Assembly: GCA_034189225.1 (NCBI GenBank)
Contig: JAXHVL010000189.1
Span: forward strand, 1 to 64,000
DNA length: 64,000 bases
From: JAXHTY01 sp034189225
GTDB lineage: Bacteria; Desulfobacterota; Desulfobacteria; Desulfobacterales; Desulfosudaceae
Direction of reading: 5' to 3'
A program made the position numbers and the translations under genes. Each line of letters begins with the position of its first letter. Within the stretch, counting starts at the first letter, position 1. Below, piece after piece: positions 33,508 to 41,759 of this stretch. Under the pieces are notes generated by a model. That model saw nothing but the letters and a program-made list of their open reading frames with translations, was not told the origin of the DNA and ran no database searches.

Positions 33508-34128
33508 TTACTCCATGCTGACAAACGGTTCGATTGCTGCCCCCAGGGCGTTTGCCCATCCGGAAAAAAAATGGTCGGCGCCCTCTATGACGGAAAACCG
33601 GGCATCGGGATTCCAGATGGGCAGGTGTTGGTGAAGAAGATCGGGCGGGGCAATTTCATCAAGGCTGCCGGTAATAACCAGCGCCAGTTGCGGAATGGCC
33701 TCGATGCCGGCAAAGTCCATCATGGCCACCGGCGGTGAAACCATGATCATTCGATGCGCGTTATCCAGGGCGGCTGCGCAGCGGGCGCATACCCAGGCGC
33801 CGAATGAGTAGCCTGCCAGGTCGGGGACGGGGATACCGGCATTGCGCATATAGGTCAGCGCGGCGGCAATATCCTCCTGTTCCCCATAGCCCTCATCATG
33901 GCGTCCGCCGCTTGCGCCGGTCCCCCGGAAATTGAAGCGCAGCGTGGCCCACCCCTTTGCCCGGTAAGTGCGGATGATTTCTTCCACCACGGGGTTGTAC
34001 ATATCTCCGCCATAGAGCGGGTGCGGGTGGGTTACCACAACACCGTTTTTAACGCCCGTGCCCATTCCCTCGTCAAACAGACCGGAGAGGTTTATATCAT
34101 CGCAGGGAAAACTGATGTTTTTTTCCAT
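33508..34128 (-). CDS. Alpha/beta hydrolase
   Basis: This 206-residue cytoplasmic protein has VVTHPHPLYGGDMYNPVVEE, RFNFRGTGASGG, and the nucleophile elbow GYSFGAW with Ser at about 108. The acid lies in TGSLDEIAPP and the histidine in EGADHFFSG. This pattern matches the COG2945-type small hydrolases, whose substrates are not known. AAGGAG lies about 8 bases before the ATG at 34128. The gene sits between two blocks of repeats. Confidence 0.9.
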   Translation of the reverse strand: MEKNISFPCDDINLSGLFDEGMGTGVKNGVVVTHPHPLYGGDMYNPVVEEIIRTYRAKGWATLRFNFRGTGASGGRHDEGYGEQEDIAAALTYMRNAGIPVPDLAGYSFGAWVCARCAAALDNAHRMIMVSPPVAMMDFAGIEAIPQLALVITGSLDEIAPPDLLHQHLPIWNPDARFSVIEGADHFFSGWANALGAAIEPFVSME

Positions 34129-34189
34129 TACTAACGCTCCTTTTGTTTATATGATAATAATCCAAATTGAAATTTTTTCGATCGCGATA

Positions 34190-34451
34190 TTCTTGCCATG
34201 CCTATCAGCTAGCCGAAACAACTGGCCAGCAACACGTGCCCAGCCCCTTGCAGCGCAGCCGAGCAGGGGCGGTTTTTTCGGAAGACGCGGGCAGATTGTC
34301 TGAGCAGACGAGGCTTATCGCATCTGCACAAAAAGACAGGCGAGTTTCTGCCCACGCCGAAAAAACCGTCCCTGCGAGGGAAGCCGAAGGCCAAGCTGCG
34401 GGGCGCCCTTTCTTTTGCATACTTTTCTTTGGGCGAGCAAAGAAAAGTATG
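34190..34451 (-). repeat. Family B repeat, inverted
   Basis: This copy has the full inner hairpin and the uninterrupted CATACTTTTCTTTG/CAAAGAAAAGTATG hairpin. It lacks the long AT-rich outer end seen at 33009. Confidence 0.8.
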
Positions 34452-34704
34452 AATAAACGTGGTAATTCATTTAAAACCAAAGCATCTTTTTTAACCACGG
34501 AATACACGGAAGAACACGGAAGAAAATATCTTGCTCCCCTTTTCCGTGCTCTTTCGTGTATTCCGTGGTTAATCAAACGGCAGTCGATTACGATCACGAA
34601 AAGGTAGAAGTGGCGAAGCAATTTTTCGATCACGCCATAATAAGTTATTTTCTGCAAAAACGCCGCGTGTGGCGGCGAGTGCTTGTTATGAAGCCGTCAG
34701 ATAT
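34452..34704 (+). repeat. Composite repeat D, inverted copy of 63471-63717
   Basis: It contains CGTGGTAATTCATTTAAAA, a hairpin of AACCACGGAATACACGGAA and its mirror, AATCAAACGGCAGTCGATTA, and ends in a family C-like segment with GAAGCCGTC. The whole block is repeated in the opposite orientation at 63471-63717. Confidence 0.75.
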
Positions 34705-34718
34705 TAAAGAAAGCACAA

Positions 34719-35891
34719 TTACCGGGTGGTGCTGAGGAGTTGTAGAATCTCTTCTCCAAAGTTTTCCTTTCGCCAGTTTTTCAAACCGGGTACTGCTTCC
34801 AGGTCATTTTTCAGGCCGGGGTTTGCCGATGCAATGGCAATGACCAGCGCGTTAGGCAGAAAAACCCCTGGGTCCATGTCCAGCCGGGCGGCGGTTTGAT
34901 CCCGCCAATGCTTCAATGCCTTGACGCGGCGGGATGCCCGAAGCGGCAGTGAGGGACGTTTTTTTCTGGGATAAACCGGCAACTCGTTCTCGGGAAGGGC
35001 TGTCGCCGCGTTGACAGCCGCCAGAAGTCGATCTGCATATATGCCATGTTGACGTTTGGTCAGAATGCCCGTTCTGGCGAGCTGGGATGGGGTTTTAGGG
35101 CGCTGCTGGGCGATTTTCAGTAAAACATTGTTGTTGATTATCTTAAATGGCGGCCGGTCTTTTTCTGCCGCCATTTGCAGTCTTGACTGGAGTAATGCTT
35201 CAAGCGCGGCCAGGGTCCGTCTGTCCAGTCGTCCCGCGCCCTTGAATTTTAAAAACAGGGGCTCGCCATTGGGGTTGGCATGGCGCACACCGGTGAGCTC
35301 GGCGCATTCCTCGGAGACCCATTCCAGCCGTCTCTTTTCATCAAGCGCCGATTCAAGCCGTTCACAAAGGGGGAGCAGATAGTGAACATCCTGGGCCGCG
35401 TAGTCGAGCATTTCGTCAGGCAGGGGGCGGCGGGACCAGTCTTTTTTCTGGAATTTTTTGTCCAGGCGGATGTTAAAAAAAGCGTTGATGACCGCATCAA
35501 GCCCTGTGGAACGAATGCCGAGAAATTTGCACGCGATTTCGCAGTCAAAGAGATTTTTGATAGCAATGCCGAAGTCGCGGTGAAGGCAGCGCACATCAAA
35601 GTCCGCGCCATGAAAGATTTTCTTGATCCCGGCATCGGCGAACAACGGCGTTAACGGGGAAAGATCCGTGACCGCAAGCGGGTCAATAAGAAAACAATGG
35701 TTCCGGGTCCCTATCTGAAGAAGGCATACCTTTTCCCTGAAATGGAACATGGAGTCTGCCTCCAGGTCCACGGCAATAACATCCTGGTTCTCCAGCCGCG
35801 CTGCCGTCGCCTTGAGCGCCGTATGGCTGTCTATAAGACGAAATGGCCTGGTGTCGTCCTCTCCGGTTTGTTGGGGCACTCGATTCCGCAT
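34719..35891 (-). CDS. rnd: Ribonuclease D
   Basis: This 3'-5' exonuclease trims tRNA and other small RNAs. The protein is 390 residues. The DEDDy exonuclease motifs are DLEADSMF (about 42-49), HGADFDVRCL (about 94-103) and LDYAAQDVHYLLPL (about 162-175). An HRDC-type domain lies around 205-290. It is the last gene of a minus-strand run with the GGDEF protein and a lipoprotein, 5 bases after the latter. Confidence 0.94.
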   Translation of the reverse strand: MRNRVPQQTGEDDTRPFRLIDSHTALKATAARLENQDVIAVDLEADSMFHFREKVCLLQIGTRNHCFLIDPLAVTDLSPLTPLFADAGIKKIFHGADFDVRCLHRDFGIAIKNLFDCEIACKFLGIRSTGLDAVINAFFNIRLDKKFQKKDWSRRPLPDEMLDYAAQDVHYLLPLCERLESALDEKRRLEWVSEECAELTGVRHANPNGEPLFLKFKGAGRLDRRTLAALEALLQSRLQMAAEKDRPPFKIINNNVLLKIAQQRPKTPSQLARTGILTKRQHGIYADRLLAAVNAATALPENELPVYPRKKRPSLPLRASRRVKALKHWRDQTAARLDMDPGVFLPNALVIAIASANPGLKNDLEAVPGLKNWRKENFGEEILQLLSTTR

Positions 35892-35896
35892 CTGTT

Positions 35897-36457
35897 TTAT
35901 TTTATTTGTTCCCGTCTTTCCTCAATCTGAAGATCGAGATTTTTCAATTTTTCAATTATCTCCAGGTGCTGTCGATTGGTCTTCTGAAGGTGTTTATAAT
36001 CGGCTTTTAATTTTTTGTAGTTTTCCGTCAGCCGGTCGCACTTCGCCCCCTCCGTCGCTTCATCGCTTTGGGATAACGTTTCGAGTAATGCCATGACGTA
36101 ATCCGTATCCACACAGCTTTTGAGCCCGGCATAGGCCTTCATGCATTCCATGGCACGTGCGTAATCGGGCGCCGGATTGGAACGATGGGAATGCAGCATG
36201 GCAAGGTTGAGAAGCGTTGCGGCGCGGTTGTGGTCGCTTGCTTTTTTCTTATCTGAGGCCAGGGTCGCCTCAAGGCGCTTTATTTCGCTCTCGATGGCCC
36301 GGGCATCATGGCCGGTATAGGGCTCCACATCAACCATTGCCCGCTTTACCGGCTCAGCGGCCGGCTGCCGGTGGCCTGCACATCCCGTTATACCGGTTTG
36401 CAGCAACAGCAGAAGCATGGCCAAAACCATCATCGGCAATATATGTTTTTGTTTCAT
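35897..36457 (-). CDS. Putative lipoprotein with coiled-coil C-terminus
   Basis: This 186-residue protein has a lipoprotein signal (VLAMLLLLLQTGITGCAG, lipobox ITGC). The mature part is alpha-helical and ends in a charged coiled coil (about 140-184). The order membrane regulator-lipoprotein resembles QseG-like proteins beside two-component genes, but the similarity is not strong enough to name it. It begins 2 bases after the GGDEF gene stops. The ATG at 36457 is chosen because the signal peptide starts there. Confidence 0.75.
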   Translation of the reverse strand: MKQKHILPMMVLAMLLLLLQTGITGCAGHRQPAAEPVKRAMVDVEPYTGHDARAIESEIKRLEATLASDKKKASDHNRAATLLNLAMLHSHRSNPAPDYARAMECMKAYAGLKSCVDTDYVMALLETLSQSDEATEGAKCDRLTENYKKLKADYKHLQKTNRQHLEIIEKLKNLDLQIEERREQIK

Positions 36458-36459
36458 CA

Positions 36460-37164
36460 CTACGCGGATGCCTCCTTTTCCGCCATGTCCGGATTCTGGC
36501 TGCCATTTTCCCGGCGGTCGGCGATAAACAGGCTTCCCTGCATGGTTTTCGCGTATTCTTTTATCTCCGCGGCGATTTCGCCGCACCGTACACTGTTTAG
36601 ATTATCCAGGCCGGTGTTGGTCACAACCGCAATGGAAAGGGTCATAACGGGGAATGTCTCCACCTGGCCCTGACGATTCCGGGCGGTGATATACCCCTGC
36701 AACCGATCGGCTTCATCATAAAAATCTCCGATGGTTTTGTCAAACTCGTTAATAATCGTCTGGCAGACAGCCGGGTAGCGGTCCGGCTGAACAATAATGG
36801 CAAAATCGTCGCCGCCGATATGGCAGAGAAAGGCTTCCTCCGTGACGTGATCGGCAAGGGCCGCTGCGATAATTTTTCCGGTCGCCTTGATCACCTCGTT
36901 GCCCCGCGCGTATCCATAACGGTCATTAAAGGATTTAAAATAATCTATGTCCGCTTCGATGGCGGCCATGTTGTGCTCCACGATGCTCATGTTCAGTGCC
37001 CCCAGTTCACTGAGCCGAGACAGGGTGTATATGGAGATGAAAAGAATAACGACGCCAAGGGGCAGGTATCCAAGCATTATCTTTCTTGCGATGGTCGACC
37101 GGAATATGCCGGCCCCCAGCCGGTTTCTGATCTTGCTGAGACGTGAAATAGCAGTGGGTTTCAT
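36460..37164 (-). CDS. Shortened membrane GGDEF-domain protein
   Basis: The 234-residue protein has one N-terminal helix (about 32-50) and then enters a GGDEF domain in the middle. DIDYFKSFNDRYGYARGNEV and the active-site loop IGGDDFAIIV are present, but the usual domain start (DxLTGLPNR-type strand and helix) and any HAMP or sensor are missing. The joint near residue 66 (EHNMAAIEADIDYF) suggests an in-frame deletion. GGDDF could still be catalytic if the fold held, but activity is doubtful. It heads the operon with the lipoprotein and rnd. Confidence 0.7.
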   Translation of the reverse strand: MKPTAISRLSKIRNRLGAGIFRSTIARKIMLGYLPLGVVILFISIYTLSRLSELGALNMSIVEHNMAAIEADIDYFKSFNDRYGYARGNEVIKATGKIIAAALADHVTEEAFLCHIGGDDFAIIVQPDRYPAVCQTIINEFDKTIGDFYDEADRLQGYITARNRQGQVETFPVMTLSIAVVTNTGLDNLNSVRCGEIAAEIKEYAKTMQGSLFIADRRENGSQNPDMAEKEASA

Positions 37165-37208
37165 TGAAGTGGTTTATCTTTGCATTTGGTAAAGGCGGTA
37201 TTTTTTCC

Positions 37209-37238
37209 TTGACCCGGGCGCTTGTTTTTAACTATCTT
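37209..37238 (+). promoter_or_regulatory. Candidate promoter of thrS
   Basis: TTGACC (37209-37214) and TATCTT (37233-37238) are separated by 18 bases. This lies in the divergent region before thrS. No T-box was recognised. Confidence 0.35.
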
Positions 37239-37262
37239 ATAACCTTTATGGATTGTTGTCAA
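37234..37262 (-). promoter_or_regulatory. Candidate promoter of the GGDEF/lipoprotein/rnd operon
   Basis: On the minus strand TTGACA (37262-37257) and TAAGAT (37239-37234) are separated by 17 bases. It overlaps the candidate thrS promoter on the other strand. Confidence 0.5.
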
Positions 37263-37322
37263 TTCTTCGGGCGGTGTTCACAATGACCCCCTCCCGTTTT
37301 TCTGGGAATATAATGGTGACTT

Positions 37323-39236
37323 ATGATACAGATAACGCTTCCGGACAACAGCGTCAAAGCGTTTGAGGTACCCGTAACGGGTGATGATGTGGCGAAAAGC
37401 ATTTCCGAAGGGCTTTGGCGCAATTGCGTGGCCATGGTGGTCGAAAACGAACAAAAAGATATGGACACCCGCATTGAAACCGATGCCGCGGTGCGATTTA
37501 TTACCACCAGGGATCCGGAGGGGCTGGAAATCGTGCGTCACAGCGCCGCCCATGTCATGGCCCAGGCCGTGCTGCATATTTTCAAAGATGCGGAACTCAC
37601 CATCGGGCCGGTGGTGGAAGAGGGATTTTATTACGATATCGACATGCCGCCGGTGTCCGAAGAAATGTTTCCGGAAATTGAAGCGGAAATCGAGGCCATT
37701 ACAAAGGCGAAGATCCCCTTTGTCCGCTCCGAGGTCTCAAAGGCAGAGGCCCTGGATCTGTTTGCGGGTCAGAAATACAAATCTGAAATCATTGAAGACT
37801 TGCCCGGCGACACGGTTTCTCTTTATACCAATGGCGATTTTACCGATCTTTGCCGGGGCCCTCATGTTCCCCATACCGGATTTGTAAAGGCCGTCAAGCT
37901 GATGAAGGTATCCGGCGCATACTGGCGGGCGGACCAGAACCGGGAGCAGCTTCAACGGTTGTATGGAACCGCCTTTTTTTCCAAAAAGGACCTTAACAGG
38001 TATCTGACCTTCCTGGAAGAGGCCAGAAAACGGGATCACCGGAAACTGGGGGCGGAACTGGATCTGTTCAGCTTTCATGATGAGGCCGCGGGCATGCCGT
38101 TTTTTCATCCCCGGGGAATGGTGCTCTGGAACACCCTGCTGGATTATTGGCGCAAAGAACATCAGGCAGCGGGATATAAGGAGATAAAAACGCCGGTGAT
38201 GCTGGACCGCGCCCTCTGGGAAAAAAGCGGGCACTGGGACAATTACCGGGAAAACATGTATATCTCGGCCATCGAGGAAAATGAATACGCCATCAAACCC
38301 ATGAACTGCCCGGGCGGGATGCTCTTTTACGGGGAAAAGCGGTATTCATATCGGGACATGCCTCTGCGCATGGCGGAGATTGGACTTGTCCACCGGCATG
38401 AACTCAGCGGCGTCCTGTCCGGCCTTTTCCGGGTGCGGGCGTTCCACCAGGATGATGCTCATATCTTCATGACCCCGGACCAGATCGAAGGGGAGATTCT
38501 GGGGGTCCTTAAGCTCGTGGAGCGCGTATACCAGACCTTCGGGCTCGGCTTTCACCTTGAGTTGTCCACCCGGCCGAAAAAATCCATCGGCACGGACGAG
38601 CAGTGGGAAAACGCCACCGGCGGGCTGCGCGGCGCCCTTGATGCTTACGGCATGGGGTATGCCATCAACGAAGGGGACGGGGCATTTTACGGCCCCAAAA
38701 TTGATATACATATCAAGGACGCGCTGGGCCGCACCTGGCAGTGCGGCACTATTCAGCTGGACATGTCCCTGCCGGAACGGTTCAACCTTTCCTACATTGA
38801 CGCGCACAACAACAAGCAGCGGCCCGTGATGATCCACCGGGTGGTCTACGGCTCTATCGAGCGGTTCCTTGGCATTCTGGTTGAACACTTTGCCGGCAGA
38901 TTCCCCTTGTGGATGGCACCGGTGCAGGCCGTCCTTCTGCCCATTAACGACGATCTGGCCCCATGTGCCGCCGAGGTTCGGGAAAAGTTCGATGCCCGTG
39001 GGATTCGCACGGAAATCGACGACCGTGCCGAAAGTCTGAACAAAAAGGTCCGTCAGGCCCAGCTGGACAAGATACCCCTGATCATTACCATCGGCCAGAA
39101 GGAAAAAGAGGCACAGGCCCTTTCCGTCCGGACCCTTGACGGCAATGTCAGGCACGGTATTACCCACGATGAATTTTTCAATGCCGTGTCTGCTCACATA
39201 AAGGAGAAGCAGCAGGACATGGCGATTTTTGCCTGA
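37323..39236 (+). CDS. thrS: Threonyl-tRNA synthetase
   Basis: This enzyme charges tRNA-Thr in the cytoplasm. The protein is 637 residues, a normal length. It has the N-terminal TGS domain, the editing domain with HSAAHVMAQAVLHIF, the class II catalytic core with MNCPGG and RHELSGVLSGLFRVRAF, and the anticodon-binding domain from about 535. Key zinc ligands are expected in MNCPGG and the later histidines (HRVVYGSIERF). It starts a plus-strand run with pyrR and moaB. Confidence 0.97.
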   Translation: MIQITLPDNSVKAFEVPVTGDDVAKSISEGLWRNCVAMVVENEQKDMDTRIETDAAVRFITTRDPEGLEIVRHSAAHVMAQAVLHIFKDAELTIGPVVEEGFYYDIDMPPVSEEMFPEIEAEIEAITKAKIPFVRSEVSKAEALDLFAGQKYKSEIIEDLPGDTVSLYTNGDFTDLCRGPHVPHTGFVKAVKLMKVSGAYWRADQNREQLQRLYGTAFFSKKDLNRYLTFLEEARKRDHRKLGAELDLFSFHDEAAGMPFFHPRGMVLWNTLLDYWRKEHQAAGYKEIKTPVMLDRALWEKSGHWDNYRENMYISAIEENEYAIKPMNCPGGMLFYGEKRYSYRDMPLRMAEIGLVHRHELSGVLSGLFRVRAFHQDDAHIFMTPDQIEGEILGVLKLVERVYQTFGLGFHLELSTRPKKSIGTDEQWENATGGLRGALDAYGMGYAINEGDGAFYGPKIDIHIKDALGRTWQCGTIQLDMSLPERFNLSYIDAHNNKQRPVMIHRVVYGSIERFLGILVEHFAGRFPLWMAPVQAVLLPINDDLAPCAAEVREKFDARGIRTEIDDRAESLNKKVRQAQLDKIPLIITIGQKEKEAQALSVRTLDGNVRHGITHDEFFNAVSAHIKEKQQDMAIFA

Positions 39237-39265
39237 ATCATCATAGCGCAAACCAAGGGGGAACA

Positions 39266-39811
39266 ATGAACGCCAACGTGATCATGGATGCCAAGGACAT
39301 CGGCCGGGCGCTGACCCGTATCGCCCACGAAATCATCGAGGTTCACAAGGGTGTGGACAGCCTGGTGGTCATCGGCGTTCACACACGGGGCGTCCACCTG
39401 GCCAGACGCCTTTGCGAAAAAATTGCGGCCACCGAAGGCAGGCAATTGCCCGCCGGCACCATTGATATCAACCTGTATCGCGACGACTGGACAAAAATTA
39501 ACCGCCATCCGGTGGTCCAGTCCACCCATATCGATTTCCCGCTGGATGACAGACAGGTTATCCTGGTGGATGATGTTCTGTTTACCGGTCGTACCACCCG
39601 GGCGGCGCTGGAAGCGCTCCTGGACTTCGGCCGGCCGGCACGGGTTGAACTCGCCGTGCTGGTGGACAGGGGCCTTCGGGAGCTGCCCATCCAGCCGGAT
39701 TACGTGGGTAAAGTCATAAAAACCGACCTCAGTCAGATGGTTAATGTCATGCTGAGTGAATGCGACGACACAGAGATGGTGGTTGTCGAGGAGGAAGGCC
39801 CCCGATCATGA
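39266..39811 (+). CDS. pyrR: Bifunctional pyr regulator/uracil phosphoribosyltransferase
   Basis: PyrR binds pyr-operon leader RNA when UMP is plentiful and has weak uracil phosphoribosyltransferase activity. The protein is 181 residues. The PRPP-binding motif is VILVDDVLFTGRTTRAA (about 93-109). ELAVLVDRGLRELPIQPDYVG matches the family. No pyr gene or attenuator is in the window, so its target lies elsewhere. AAGGGGG lies just before the ATG. Confidence 0.95.
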   Translation: MNANVIMDAKDIGRALTRIAHEIIEVHKGVDSLVVIGVHTRGVHLARRLCEKIAATEGRQLPAGTIDINLYRDDWTKINRHPVVQSTHIDFPLDDRQVILVDDVLFTGRTTRAALEALLDFGRPARVELAVLVDRGLRELPIQPDYVGKVIKTDLSQMVNVMLSECDDTEMVVVEEEGPRS

Positions 39812-40311
39812 GCAGCAAACATCATAAGCAACACGCCCCAGAGCATTTAAAGGTTGCCATCATTACGGTTTCCACGACCCGCTCCCTGGCGGAAGACAAG
39901 GGCGGCAAGTGGATTGTTGCCCAGGCCCAGAAAGAACGCCATACCGTGGTGTGTCATGATCTGGTAACCGACGAAACCCATGCCATTCGGGAAGCCCTTT
40001 GTGACGCCATCAATGCCCATGGGCCGCACCTGTTGATATTGACAGGCGGCACCGGCATATCTGCAAAAGACGTCACCATCGAGGCGGTTCGCCCCCTTTT
40101 TCGGAAGGAACTGACCGCTTTTTCGCCCCTTGCCGCTCAGGTCAGCGCCGAAAAAATTGATTCTGCCGCAATGCTTTCGCGCAGTGCCGCCGGCATCGTC
40201 GGTCAAACCGCTGTATTCTGCATTCCCGGCAGCCTTGACGCGTGCCGTCGTATCTGCAATGCGCTGATTTTTCCGGAAGCCGGGCATTTGGCCAAACATA
40301 TTGAGGAGTAA
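39808..40311 (+). CDS. moaB: Molybdenum cofactor biosynthesis protein MoaB-type
   Basis: This 167-residue protein of the MoaB/Mog family acts in molybdopterin adenylylation. The signature LTGGTGISAKDVT and VGQTAVFCIPGSLDACR are present. The ATG at 39808 overlaps the pyrR stop codon by 4 bases (ATGA), with GAGGAAGG upstream. Whether it is MoaB or Mog in function cannot be told from the sequence. Confidence 0.92.
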   Translation: MSSKHHKQHAPEHLKVAIITVSTTRSLAEDKGGKWIVAQAQKERHTVVCHDLVTDETHAIREALCDAINAHGPHLLILTGGTGISAKDVTIEAVRPLFRKELTAFSPLAAQVSAEKIDSAAMLSRSAAGIVGQTAVFCIPGSLDACRRICNALIFPEAGHLAKHIEE

Positions 40312-40323
40312 AAGGGAATATAG

Positions 40324-40768
40324 ATGCTCATAACGGAGATTCTCGCCCGGAACGCCCGTATGTACGGGGAGGAAACCGCGCTTATCGAACGCAGCCCCGC
40401 TGAAAACAGCCGGCGCGAAATTACCTGGACCCGGTTCAACGACCAGAGCAACCGCCTGGCCCGTGCGCTTGCGGACATGGGTGTACAAAAGGGGGACAAG
40501 GTCATTCATCACCACCGCCAGACCCACGAGGATAACTTTTTCTTTGTATTCCGCCCCTCTATCATACCGGCGCCAAAATGCACTGGTTCGGCAATTTCAT
40601 CGTGGGCGCGAAAGCCGTTATCATGAAAGGGGTTGAGTCGGGATGGATTATCGAGGCGATCTCCGAGGAAAAGGTGACGGTTGTGTGGCTGTTGGTGCCA
40701 TGGGCGCTGGATATCCTTTTTGCCATTGAAAATAAGGATATCCGGCTGGAGAAGTACACCCTGGACCA
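40324..40768 (+). pseudogene. Acyl-CoA/AMP ligase remnant with internal deletion
   Basis: The N-terminus (MLITEILARNARMYGEETAL to about GDKVI) matches AMP-dependent acyl-CoA synthetases. It then jumps to HHHRQTHEDNF, which in family members lies beyond the SGTTG-type ATP-binding loop, so about 150 residues are gone. A T-run slip shifts the frame, and the match resumes with IVGAKAVIMKGVESGWIIEA and VTVVWLLVPWALDIL. The match ends at LEKYTLDH, where an hsdR fragment on the other strand begins. Confidence 0.85.
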
Positions 40769-40846
40769 CCAGCCCAGCTCATTTTTCAGGTATTCGGCCG
40801 TGGTCTGCTGAACCAGGGTGTCTTCGGTATACGGGGCCGGCTTCAT
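40769..40846 (-). pseudogene. N-terminal fragment of a type I restriction endonuclease subunit
   Basis: The 26 codons MKPAPYTEDTLVQQTTAEYL and then KNELGW match the start of HsdR proteins (EDTLVQQTTAEYL...LGW). The match stops exactly where the acyl-CoA ligase remnant begins. No other hsd gene is in the window, so this is a leftover from a lost or moved type I restriction system. Confidence 0.75.
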
Positions 40847-40871
40847 GGCGTCTCTTCCTCCAGTCGTTTCA

Positions 40872-40917
40872 ATGGAAGCTTTTTACGAAGCCATCAAAGA
40901 AAAGTATGCAAAAGAAA
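40872..40917 (+). repeat. Junction of family C right end and family B
   Basis: GGAAGCTTTTTACGAAGCCATC is split here into GGAAGCTTTTTACG and AAGCCATC, followed at once by AAAGAAAAGTATGCAAAAG, the second half of the family B hairpin. The trpA stop codon lies 11 bases later. Confidence 0.65.
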
Positions 40918-40927
40918 AGGTCTGGTG

Positions 40928-41734
40928 CTATCCGTCGGCAGGCCGGGTGGCGGCCTTGTATACGGCGGTTTGCCGGGCCAGAACGTTGACGATATCCGGA
41001 TTGTCGATATGTTCTTCGATCAGTCGTTCAAAAGCGCTGCCGATGACCACGCCGTCGGCGGTTTTTGCCACTGCGGCCACATCTTCCGGGGTGGAGATGC
41101 CGAAGCCCACGCACAGGGGCAGTGTGGAGGTTTTGCGGATCCGTGCGCAGAAGTCCCCGAGGTGGGAGGTATCCAGGCCGCTGCTGCCGGTGACACCGGT
41201 CATGGACACCACGTAGAGAAAACCGGTGGCGTCGTTGGCGATGGTGGCGATGCGGTCCGCCGGGGTGGTGGGCGCGATCAGGCGGATCAGGGCAAAGTCG
41301 TCCCCGTTCCATCCGCCTGTGAGTTCGCCGGATTCTTCTGGCGGCAGGTCTACCACCAGGACGCCGTCGGCACCCGCGGCCCTGGCGTCGTCATAGAAAC
41401 GCGCTATGCCGTAGGCATAAATCGGGTTGTAATAGGAAAAGAGAATGACCGGCACCTGGGACGTCTTTCGCAGGTCGGCGGTCATTTCCAGAACGGTTGC
41501 AAGCGTGGTGTTGTGTTCCAGCGCGCGTTGCGATGAGCGCTGAATCACCGGGCCGTCCGCCGTGGGATCGGAAAAGGGGACGCCCAGTTCCAGAATATCC
41601 ACGCCGTTCCGGCACATGGCGCTGGTAATGGCGCGGGATCGGTCAATGTCGGGATCGCCGGCGGTCACAAATCCCACCAGGGCTTTTTCGTTTTTTTCAG
41701 CCAGTGCGGCAAAGGTTGTGTTGATGCGGTTCAT
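40928..41734 (-). CDS. trpA: Tryptophan synthase alpha subunit
   Basis: TrpA splits indole-3-glycerol phosphate into indole and glyceraldehyde-3-phosphate, and indole channels to TrpB. The protein is 268 residues, a TIM barrel. LELGVPFSDPTADGPVIQ carries the catalytic Asp, and VSMTGVTGS and VGFGISTPEDV bind phosphate. The ATG at 41734 has AAGGA upstream; a longer open frame overlaps trpB in another frame. It is the last gene of the trp operon, and degraded DNA begins directly after it. Confidence 0.97.
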   Translation of the reverse strand: MNRINTTFAALAEKNEKALVGFVTAGDPDIDRSRAITSAMCRNGVDILELGVPFSDPTADGPVIQRSSQRALEHNTTLATVLEMTADLRKTSQVPVILFSYYNPIYAYGIARFYDDARAAGADGVLVVDLPPEESGELTGGWNGDDFALIRLIAPTTPADRIATIANDATGFLYVVSMTGVTGSSGLDTSHLGDFCARIRKTSTLPLCVGFGISTPEDVAAVAKTADGVVIGSAFERLIEEHIDNPDIVNVLARQTAVYKAATRPADG

Positions 41735-41759
41735 GGTATGATTCCTTATAAAATTTGTA

